DNA from: UBA11540 sp045536425
GTDB lineage: Bacteria; Bacillota; Clostridia; Oscillospirales; Ruminococcaceae
Assembly: GCA_045536425.1 (NCBI GenBank)
Contig: JAZSNN010000014.1
Coordinates: 1-29,802, forward strand
DNA length: 29,802 nt
Direction of reading: 5' to 3'
In this document: piece after piece, positions 1-6,021 of the stretch
Position numbering within the stretch: position 1 is the stretch's first letter
How the letters are laid out: the number at the start of each line of letters is the position of its first letter
Notes under the pieces: model-generated
What the model was told of the DNA's origin: nothing
What the model saw: the letters and a program-made list of their open reading frames with translations, nothing else
The model's database searches: none
Position numbers and translations under genes: made by a program

Positions 1-1444
1 TGTTTACGTAAAGTTTGCTTAGCCAATTGATATAAATATCGTAACGAGCCCTAACTTCTTCGTAGTTTAATTTTTCGCCTTCTAATATAGGCATTTGCGG
101 ACCGATATGAAGTTTACTCGTAGTATCATAACCGCCGTTTATTGCAATAAGAAGCAATTTTGCAAGATTGCATCTTGCACCGAAGAACTGCATCTGCTTT
201 CCTATCTTCATCGCCGAAACACAGCATGCAATAGCATAATCGTCGCCGTATATCGGACGCATAACGTCGTCATTTTCATACTGAATGGAATCGGTGTCCT
301 TGGAAACCCTTGCACAGAAACGTTTAAAGTTTTCGGGCAGAGAATTCGACCACAAAATAGTGAGGTTAGGCTCGGGAGAAGAGCCGAGGGTGTAGAGGGT
401 GTTGAGAATTCTGAAGCTCGATTTGGAAACGAGGGTTCTTCCGTCCTCACCCATACCGCCGACAGCTTCGGTAATCCACATCGGGTCACCGCCAAAAAGC
501 TCGTTATACTCGGGTGTTCTGAGGTGCCTTGCGATGCGAAGTTTGATGACAAAATCGTCAAAAAGCTCCTGTGCGCCCTCTTCGGTGAGGGTGCCGTTTT
601 CGAGGTCGCGCTCGACGTAGATGTCAAAGAAGGTCGCAACTCTGCCGAGGCTCATTGCCGCGCCGTTTTGCTCCTTGATGGAAGCGAGGTATGCAAAATA
701 GGTCCACTGGATAGCCTCTCTTGTGTCCTTTGCGGGTTTGGAGATGTCAAAGCCGTACATAGCCGCCATCTCTTTCATATAGCCGAGGAAGGCAATCTGC
801 TGGAACAACTCCTCGTCAAGACGGATGGTCTCGGTGCGAAGATTTCCGTCGGTGACTCTCTTTTTGTCCATCTTTTTTTCTTCGATAAGACGGTCAACAC
901 CATAGAGGGCTACTCTGCGGTAGTCACCGATGATTCTGCCTCTGCCGTAAGCATCGGGCAGACCCGTGATAACGTGGCACTTTCTTGCCGCACGCATCTC
1001 GTCGGTGTATGCTCTGAAAACGCCGTCATTGTGGGTGGTTCTGAAACGAAACTCCTGCTCGATTTTGTCACCGAGCTTATAGCCGTATGCCGCACACGCC
1101 TGACGCGCCATTCTGATTCCGCCAAAGGGATTTACACCGCGCTTTAAGGGAGCATCGGTCTGAGTTCCGACAATGATCTCGTTTTCCTTGTCAATATATC
1201 CGGGCGCGTATGCAGTGAGGGTAGAAACGGTTTCAGTGTCGACGTCGAGAACACCACCGCGCTCGCGCTCCAGCTTGAAAAGAGCCTGAACCTTGTCCAT
1301 CAAATTTTGGGTACGCTCGGTAGCGGCGGCGAGAAAGCTCTCGTCACCGTGGTATTCTTTGTAGTTTGTCTGGATAAAATCGCGGACGTTTATCTCTTCC
1401 TGCCATACTCCGCCTTTAAATCCGTTCCAATTTTCGTGATTCAT
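1..1444 (-). CDS. pflB: Formate C-acetyltransferase (pyruvate formate-lyase), N-terminal part
   Basis: Cytosolic glycyl-radical enzyme that converts pyruvate and CoA to acetyl-CoA and formate in anaerobic fermentation. The gene runs off the left edge, so 481 of the usual ~750 residues are visible; the C-terminal glycyl-radical loop lies outside. The visible part carries the adjacent active-site cysteines (IACCVSAM, about residues 407-408), the N-terminal NWNGFKGGVWQ block and the typical RMARQACAAYGY segment. Start ATG follows a strong AAAGGAG site. It is preceded by its own promoter and a pfl/ZTP riboswitch with a terminator, so expression should depend on ZTP (folate/one-carbon status). The activating enzyme pflA is not in view. 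Confidence 0.97.
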   Translation of the reverse strand, partial: MNHENWNGFKGGVWQEEINVRDFIQTNYKEYHGDESFLAAATERTQNLMDKVQALFKLERERGGVLDVDTETVSTLTAYAPGYIDKENEIIVGTQTDAPLKRGVNPFGGIRMARQACAAYGYKLGDKIEQEFRFRTTHNDGVFRAYTDEMRAARKCHVITGLPDAYGRGRIIGDYRRVALYGVDRLIEEKKMDKKRVTDGNLRTETIRLDEELFQQIAFLGYMKEMAAMYGFDISKPAKDTREAIQWTYFAYLASIKEQNGAAMSLGRVATFFDIYVERDLENGTLTEEGAQELFDDFVIKLRIARHLRTPEYNELFGGDPMWITEAVGGMGEDGRTLVSKSSFRILNTLYTLGSSPEPNLTILWSNSLPENFKRFCARVSKDTDSIQYENDDVMRPIYGDDYAIACCVSAMKIGKQMQFFGARCNLAKLLLIAINGGYDTTSKLHIGPQMPILEGEKLNYEEVRARYDIYINWLSKLYVN

Positions 1445-1469
1445 ATAAAACACTCCTTTTGGGGCCTCT

Positions 1470-1512
1470 AAAAAACAAAAAGGCAACCCAGCTTTTACAA
1501 ACTGAATTGCCC
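1470..1512 (-). terminator. Riboswitch-linked intrinsic terminator of the pflB leader
   Basis: On the minus strand GGGCAA and TTGCC close a two-part stem with an inner CAGTTT/AAGCTG helix around GTAA, followed by a T-rich run with one G. The 5' arm contains the conserved GGGCA end of the aptamer, so ligand-bound aptamer and terminator are mutually exclusive: an ON switch. Confidence 0.85.
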
Positions 1513-1577
1513 AGACGGTCGGCTAATACACCTTTACACTCCACCGCAGTATTCTGCGTTTTCCGTCAGTCATGTAA
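1507..1577 (-). ncRNA. ZTP riboswitch aptamer (pfl motif)
   Basis: Read on the minus strand, the leader shows the pfl-motif hallmarks: a 5' TGACTGACGG block, a CGCAG/CTGCG hairpin, a GGAGTGT stretch and the 3' block CCGACCGTCTGGGCA, with GACGG pairing CCGTC. This RNA class was named for its occurrence upstream of formate acetyltransferase genes and senses ZTP/AICAR-type purine intermediates that build up when 10-formyl-tetrahydrofolate is low. Its position before pflB, whose product formate feeds the folate pool, fits exactly. Identified by eye; helix limits are approximate. Confidence 0.82.
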
Positions 1578-1587
1578 AAGCATAATT

Positions 1588-1616
1588 ATTATACATCAAA
1601 TAATGACAAAAGTCAA
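1588..1616 (-). promoter_or_regulatory. Sigma-A promoter of pflB leader
   Basis: TTGACT, a 17-bp gap and TATAAT on the minus strand. The -35 box lies directly after the mntP stop codon, so transcription would begin near 1581, just before the riboswitch. Confidence 0.85.
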
Positions 1617-2204
1617 TCAAAAAACACCGCCGATAAAGATTTCTATACCGATAAAAATGAGTATCGCACCGCCAAAGATTCCCGCCTTGCCCGAGAGGGA
1701 GGTTCCCGCCTTTTTGCCGATGAAAATTCCGCCAAAGCAGATGAAAAAGGTGAGTACTCCGATGATGACCGCTTCGAGAAGTGCAGACAAAAATCCAAGC
1801 TCGGCAATGGTGAACCCAACGGAAAGAGCATCGATAGAGGTCGCAACACCCTGCACTAAAAGTGCGACAAGTCCAACACCCTTCTTTTCACATTCACACT
1901 CGTCCTTTGACTTTATGCCCTCTATAAGCATCTTTGAGCCGATAAAGGAAAGAAGAACGAGCGCAATCCAAGGGATGAACTTTTCAAAAATCTTGAAATG
2001 TTCGAGAACGGTATGTACACAAACCCAGCCCAAAAGTGGCATCAAAGCCTGAAAGAACGCAAAAATTCCCGCAACCGAAAACATTTTGCGCTTTTTCATA
2101 CACGGCTCGCTCAAGCCGTTTGCGAGCGAAACCGAAAAAGCATCCATCGCAAGACCGACACCGAGCAAAATACTGTTGAAAAAGAAGGTGAATGAAAGAT
2201 TCAA
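1617..2204 (-). CDS. mntP: Manganese efflux pump MntP family (DUF204)
   Basis: Small inner-membrane protein of about 195 residues expected to export Mn2+. Two repeat halves each hold the family signature around a membrane aspartate: GLAMDAFSVSLANG near the N terminus and GVATSIDALSVGFT in the middle, separated by a hydrophilic Cys/Glu/Lys loop; about six membrane segments are visible. I chose the TTG at 2204 because a GGGGGT ribosome site sits 7 nt before it. A longer in-frame reading to 2270 would place the start inside the -35 box of the gene's own promoter. No yybP-ykoY Mn riboswitch fits in the short leader. Confidence 0.88.
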   Translation of the reverse strand: MNLSFTFFFNSILLGVGLAMDAFSVSLANGLSEPCMKKRKMFSVAGIFAFFQALMPLLGWVCVHTVLEHFKIFEKFIPWIALVLLSFIGSKMLIEGIKSKDECECEKKGVGLVALLVQGVATSIDALSVGFTIAELGFLSALLEAVIIGVLTFFICFGGIFIGKKAGTSLSGKAGIFGGAILIFIGIEIFIGGVF

Positions 2205-2241
2205 AAGATAACCCCCAAAAAGAGCAATTTGAGCGAAAGAG

Positions 2242-2270
2242 ATTCTATCACAAAAGGACAAAACTGTCAA
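2242..2270 (-). promoter_or_regulatory. Sigma-A promoter of mntP
   Basis: TTGACA, 17 bp, TAGAAT on the minus strand. The -35 hexamer overlaps the stop codon of the preceding FliB-like gene. Confidence 0.75.
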
Positions 2271-3184
2271 TAAAGCTCGTCTAATATTGTATACAAATTC
2301 TCGTCGGAGTATTCGATTTCCGAGGAGAAAAGTCTGGCGAGTTCGATTTGGTCGTCGAGGGTGAAATCGCCGTTTCCACTGAAAATTATCGCGCCCAAGC
2401 TGTGCAGGATTTCATATCCCAAAACCGCAAACCTCGCCCTTGCGACCGCAGAGTCAAAATCGGGAGCATTTGCAAAATGGCGGTAGATTAGATATACGAG
2501 AAACTGCTCATACTCGGTCTGTCGAGAAGTCATAAATCGGTCAAAATCGGCGGTGTCGCCACCAAAATCCTTGAGCTTTAGAAGAAGCTTTGTCCAATCT
2601 TCGTCAAGTCTTTCGAGACCGAGCAGAACGTCAGCCCACTCAGAAACTCCGCGTCCGTCCCTTTGAGCGCCAAGTAGCGAAAAAACCTCGTTAATACGTT
2701 CTTTGAGCGGGATTTTTCGGTCTTGTAAAATCGCAATAATCTCGTCGCGGAGAACAATTATCTCGTCGTCGGTGTCGATTTCGGGCAGAAATTTGACAGG
2801 CTCTTTTTTGGAGAGGATAAGTCTTGCCACTTCTTCGCAACAAAGCCCCAAACCCACTTCAACTCTGTCGGGCAATTCGTTTCTGAAACGCGGATGCGCG
2901 TCACAAATCCCGCAGAGATAATCTTCGCCAAGATTTATAATAATGTCGCAGAGGTTGTCACAGTTTAGAAACGGGCACCGCTCTTTTTCCGCGAGGACAA
3001 AATGCGCCTGTCCGTCGAGCGAAATATTTTTGGAAAGCCGTTCTCCAAACTCCCCGCCAACGCTTTTGTATTTTTTCAAGGTATCATCGTCGATATCAAT
3101 CTCCCAACCGATGCAACAGTTGTGTTTGCACCCACCCTTGATACACGCAAAATCTTTATAGTAATCGGGAAAAACAGTCTTCAT
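2267..3184 (-). CDS. fliB: Flagellin lysine-N-methylase, FliB-like
   Basis: Predicted to methylate lysine side chains of flagellin, or to belong to that Cys-rich methylase family. The N terminus has the diagnostic pattern FACIKGGCKHNCCIGWEIDID (C-x4-C-x3-CC-x-GW), followed by CPFLN, CDNLCDI, CGICDAHPRF and CCEEVARLIL, a set of cysteines likely to bind a metal or Fe-S cluster. At 305 aa it is shorter than enterobacterial FliB (~400 aa). ATG follows AGAGGTGG. No other flagellar gene is in the window, so flagellin as substrate is by family only; some Clostridia carry this gene away from flagellar loci. Confidence 0.8.
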   Translation of the reverse strand: MKTVFPDYYKDFACIKGGCKHNCCIGWEIDIDDDTLKKYKSVGGEFGERLSKNISLDGQAHFVLAEKERCPFLNCDNLCDIIINLGEDYLCGICDAHPRFRNELPDRVEVGLGLCCEEVARLILSKKEPVKFLPEIDTDDEIIVLRDEIIAILQDRKIPLKERINEVFSLLGAQRDGRGVSEWADVLLGLERLDEDWTKLLLKLKDFGGDTADFDRFMTSRQTEYEQFLVYLIYRHFANAPDFDSAVARARFAVLGYEILHSLGAIIFSGNGDFTLDDQIELARLFSSEIEYSDENLYTILDELY

Positions 3185-3236
3185 ATTTCCACCTCTGTTT
3201 CATTTTAGCATACTATTTTTAATAAAGGAAGACTTG

Positions 3237-3265
3237 TTGCGGAAAATGCAAAAATATGCTATCAT
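3237..3265 (+). promoter_or_regulatory. Promoter of the small Xre-type gene
   Basis: TTGCGG, 17 bp, TATCAT, followed by an AGAGGTGG ribosome site. An apparent earlier ATG at 3256 overlaps the -10 region and is therefore unlikely as the start. Confidence 0.65.
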
Positions 3266-3282
3266 ACAATAGAGGTGGTAAT

Positions 3283-3483
3283 ATGATAAGCTACGCTCCG
3301 TTATGGAAAACGCTCAAGGAAAAAGGCATTAGTCAGTACAAGCTTATAGAGGAATACGGTGTTGACAATGCACAGTTGCAAAGGCTTCGCGATAATGCGG
3401 TTGTCAAGACGATTACCATCGACCGCCTTTGTCAGATACTTGACTGCAGGGTCGAGGATGTAATGGAATATGTGAAAGAATAA
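3283..3483 (+). CDS. Small Xre/Cro-type helix-turn-helix regulator
   Basis: A 66-residue protein consisting of one helix-turn-helix domain (SQYKLIEEYGVDNAQLQRLR, then TITIDRLCQILDCRVEDVMEY), the single-domain Cro/C1 type with the 'LCxxLxCxxxDxxxY' ending common in Clostridia. It should bind DNA as a dimer; targets are unknown. It is transcribed alone between the divergent fliB-like gene and spoVAD, with its own promoter and terminator. Start chosen at the ATG 5 nt after AGAGGTGG. Confidence 0.82.
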   Translation: MISYAPLWKTLKEKGISQYKLIEEYGVDNAQLQRLRDNAVVKTITIDRLCQILDCRVEDVMEYVKE

Positions 3484-3515
3484 CACTCTGTCAAAAGACG
3501 GGGTGTTGTTTTTTA
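3484..3515 (+). terminator. Intrinsic terminator after the Xre gene
   Basis: AACACTCTGTC and GACGGGGTGTT pair (with G-U pairs) around AAAA and are followed by GTTTTTT. Confidence 0.85.
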
Positions 3516-3564
3516 GCATAAACTCTCTTGTTTTGCAAAAGATAACTCAAAAAGGAGAGTTTAT

Positions 3565-4575
3565 ATGGCAAAGAGGATTGGAAGATATACCTTTGCGACC
3601 GAGTGTGAGCCTGCGATTGTGGGCTTTGGCTCGGTGGCATCGAAAAAAGAGGGCGAGGGGCCCTTGAAAGAATACTTTGACCTTGTCGAGCAGGACACAA
3701 CCTTTGGACAGCAGAGCTGGGAAAAAGCCGAGAGCATAATGCAGAAAAGCGCTGTGCAGATTGCGCTCAAAAAGGCGGGGATGTCTCCCGACCAAATCGA
3801 CATTATCTGTGCGGGAGACCTTCTAAACCAATGTATCGGCTCGACCTTTGGGCTTTTCGAGCTCGAGATTCCGTTTGTGGGGATGTATGGTGCGTGCTCG
3901 ACGATGGCAGAGAGCCTCGCTGTTGCGAGTATGTTTGTTGAAACGGGTGCGGTTGACACCGCGGTAGCGGTAACCTCATCGCATTTTTGCTCGTCGGAAA
4001 GGCAGTTTCGTTTCCCGCTGGAGTATGGAAGTCTTCGCACCCCCACTTCACAATGGACGGTCACGGGCTCGGGCGCTACGGTACTGCAAAAAGGCGGGGA
4101 CGGTATGAAAATCCGCCACGTCACCTTTGGAAAAATCTTTGATTTCGGCATAAAGGACGCGAACAATATGGGTGCGGCGATGGCGCCTGCCGCAGCCGAC
4201 ACGATAAAAAGGTTTTTTATGGACACCGACACCACCCCAAAGGACTACGACGGAATTTTTACAGGAGATTTGGGCTCGGTCGGCTCGGAGCTTCTCTGTC
4301 AGCTACTCGAAAAAGACGGGATAGACATCCGCGACATACACCGCGATTGCGGAGTGATGATCTTCACACCCGATATGGAGGATGTGCACGCGGGCGGCTC
4401 GGGATGCGGATGCTCGGCATCGGTGCTCAACTCCTTCATCCTCAAAGAGATGCAAAAGGGAAGATACAAAAACATTCTGTTTATCGCAACGGGTGCGCTG
4501 ATGAGCCCGACCTCGTCAATGCAAGGGGAGAGCATCCCGTCGGTCGCACATCTTGTGAATATAACGGGGGACTGA
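3565..4575 (+). CDS. spoVAD: Stage V sporulation protein AD
   Basis: SpoVAD has a thiolase-like fold and is part of the SpoVA channel that moves Ca2+-dipicolinate into the forespore and out again on germination. The 336-aa sequence matches the family over its length: N-terminal GRYTFATECEPAIVGFGSVA, the MYGACSTMAESLAVA block at the thiolase-type active-site region, SSHFCSSERQFRFPLEYG, and C-terminal SGCGCSASV. ATG follows AAGGAGAG. A weak forespore sigma-G-like -35 (GCATA at 3516) precedes it but the -10 is poor. spoVAE follows after 4 nt. spoVAC, which usually precedes spoVAD, is not here; a regulator gene is in its place. Confidence 0.96.
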   Translation: MAKRIGRYTFATECEPAIVGFGSVASKKEGEGPLKEYFDLVEQDTTFGQQSWEKAESIMQKSAVQIALKKAGMSPDQIDIICAGDLLNQCIGSTFGLFELEIPFVGMYGACSTMAESLAVASMFVETGAVDTAVAVTSSHFCSSERQFRFPLEYGSLRTPTSQWTVTGSGATVLQKGGDGMKIRHVTFGKIFDFGIKDANNMGAAMAPAAADTIKRFFMDTDTTPKDYDGIFTGDLGSVGSELLCQLLEKDGIDIRDIHRDCGVMIFTPDMEDVHAGGSGCGCSASVLNSFILKEMQKGRYKNILFIATGALMSPTSSMQGESIPSVAHLVNITGD

Positions 4576-4579
4576 TTCT

Positions 4580-4951
4580 ATGGAAATGCTGCTTGAATAT
4601 ATAAAGGCTTTTTGTGTGGGCGGGGCGTTTTGCGTTGTCGGACAGGTGCTGATAGACAAAACCAAGCTCACCCCCGCGAGAATACTCGTTTCCTACGTTG
4701 TGGCGGGAGTCGTTCTGGGCGGACTCGGACTCTATCAACCGCTTGTGGACTTTGCGGGAGCGGGAGCGACTGTACCCTTGACGGGCTTTGGCTATGCACT
4801 TGCAAAGGGCGTGAAAAAGGCGGTTGATGCAGAGGGACTTTTCGGCGCACTGACAGGCGGACTCACCGCCTGTGCGGCAGGAATAGCCGCGGCGATAGTT
4901 TTCTCGCTGATTGCAGCTTTGATTTTCAAATCGGGCGACAAGACAAAATGA
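4580..4951 (+). CDS. spoVAE: Stage V sporulation protein AE (SpoVAEb type)
   Basis: A 123-residue membrane protein of the SpoVA dipicolinate channel. Four hydrophobic segments are visible (about 8-26, 33-52, 57-80, 94-117), with the family motifs FCVGGAFCVVGQVLIDKTKLTPARILVSYV (start of it) and GFGYALAKGVKKAVD. It is translationally coupled to spoVAD (4-nt gap, with the short GATTCT stretch before ATG giving no strong ribosome site of its own). The stop codon touches the terminator hairpin. The two-gene operon lacks spoVAC, which could be elsewhere. Confidence 0.94.
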   Translation: MEMLLEYIKAFCVGGAFCVVGQVLIDKTKLTPARILVSYVVAGVVLGGLGLYQPLVDFAGAGATVPLTGFGYALAKGVKKAVDAEGLFGALTGGLTACAAGIAAAIVFSLIAALIFKSGDKTK

Positions 4952-4990
4952 AAAAAAGAGAGCAAGAGGAAATCTCTTGCTCTCTTTTTA
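4951..4990. terminator. Bidirectional terminator between spoVAE and trxB
   Basis: A perfect 12-bp stem AGAGAGCAAGAG/CTCTTGCTCTCT with loop GAAAT, a T run on the right and an A run on the left, so it can end spoVAE (plus) and trxB (minus) transcripts. Confidence 0.9.
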
Positions 4991-5010
4991 TTGTGAAACA
5001 ACAAGGTTCT

Positions 5011-5050
5011 GGGGATACCCACCCGCATTTTCAATGCGCAGGTGGGTCAG
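5011..5050 (-). other. Strong hairpin in the trxB 3' region, unassigned
   Basis: On the minus strand, ACCCACC plus CGCAT pair with ATGCG plus GGTGGGT, and the hairpin is flanked on both sides by an AGAACCT sequence. It has no T tract, so it is not a simple terminator. It lies between the trxB stop and the bidirectional terminator. Confidence 0.5.
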
Positions 5051-5054
5051 GTTC

Positions 5055-5966
5055 TTATAGTGAATCGATGTATCTGCAAGCGGCGATGGCGGAGATGGTG
5101 CCGTCTGCGGCGGCGGTTGTGACCTGTCGCACAGCTTTTGCTCTGCAGTCGCCTGCAACGAAGATGCCGTCGGTTTTTGTCAGGCAATCCTCGCCCGATG
5201 CGATATATCCTCTTTCGTCGAGGTCTGCTACACTCTCAAACGGCTCGTTTTCGGGCACAAGACCGATAGCAACAAACATTCCGTCGAGCACAAGCTCGGT
5301 TTTCACACCGTCAGCCACGCGCTTTACGGTGATACCCGAAAAGCTGTCGCCATCCTTGATGGAATCTACCACGGTGCCGAGGATTATCTCAACGTTTTCG
5401 CGTTTTCTCAAGATTTCCTGAAGCTGAGGCTCGCCCGTCAAGAAATCGAGGTTTTGGACAACGTAGACCTTTTTGGAGGTTTCGGAGAGGAGTATTGCCT
5501 CCTGCAAAGCAGAGTTTCCGCCACCGATGAGGGCTACCGTCTTGTCCTTGAAGAAAGCACCGTCGCAAACCGCACAAAAGCTGATGCCCTCGCCGATAAA
5601 CTTCTCCTCGTTTTCAAGACCGAGGTGGCGGTGCTTTGCGCCACACGCGATGATAACCGCCTTTGCCTCATATTCACCCCCGTCCTCTGTGACAACCACC
5701 TTTTTGTCTGCGAGGTTTTTGATTTCGACTACGTTTTCAATCTCTACCTCAGCGCCTTGACCGAGAGCCTGTTCGACCAATTTGTCGGCAAGCTCGCTTC
5801 CGCTGATGGAATCAAATCCGGGGAAGTTTTCCACCTTCGGTGAGAAGGTAATCTGTCCGCCAAAAGCGCCTTTGTCAAGGAGCAAAACGCTCTTGTTGGC
5901 TCTTCTTGCATAGATAGCGGCTGTGAGTCCTGCGGGACCCGCACCGACAATTATAATATCATACAT
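5055..5966 (-). CDS. trxB: Thioredoxin-disulfide reductase
   Basis: FAD- and NADPH-dependent flavoenzyme that reduces thioredoxin-like proteins. It has the FAD-binding GAGPAG motif (residues 8-13), the redox pair CAVC (131-134), the NADPH-site GGGNSA and the C-terminal FVAGDC block; 303 aa is the normal size. ATG follows GAGGTGA. This ribosome site lies directly against the T run of the nrdD terminator, leaving no space for a separate promoter, so trxB is probably expressed by read-through from nrdD. Together with the redoxin-like tail of NrdD this suggests TrxB supplies electrons to ribonucleotide reduction; that is inference. Confidence 0.96.
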   Translation of the reverse strand: MYDIIIVGAGPAGLTAAIYARRANKSVLLLDKGAFGGQITFSPKVENFPGFDSISGSELADKLVEQALGQGAEVEIENVVEIKNLADKKVVVTEDGGEYEAKAVIIACGAKHRHLGLENEEKFIGEGISFCAVCDGAFFKDKTVALIGGGNSALQEAILLSETSKKVYVVQNLDFLTGEPQLQEILRKRENVEIILGTVVDSIKDGDSFSGITVKRVADGVKTELVLDGMFVAIGLVPENEPFESVADLDERGYIASGEDCLTKTDGIFVAGDCRAKAVRQVTTAAADGTISAIAACRYIDSL

Positions 5967-5975
5967 ACTGTCACC

Positions 5976-6015
5976 TCAAAGAAAAGAGTGGCTATAAATT
6001 TTCATATAGCCACTC
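5976..6015 (-). terminator. Leaky terminator between nrdD and trxB
   Basis: GAGTGGCTATA and TATAGCCACTC form an 11-bp stem followed by TTTTCTTT on the minus strand. The T run abuts the trxB ribosome site. Confidence 0.85.
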
Positions 6016-6021
6016 GAAGAT

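Noticed and set aside
95..1147. 350-codon open frame on the plus strand over pflB
   Set aside because: Antisense to clear PflB motifs including the Cys-Cys active site; no recognisable protein features.
5011..5050. TPP riboswitch at the end of trxB
   Set aside because: Only ACCTGA and a GGTATCCC-like piece match; the CTGAGA helix and correct spacing are missing, and it lies downstream of a gene, not before one.
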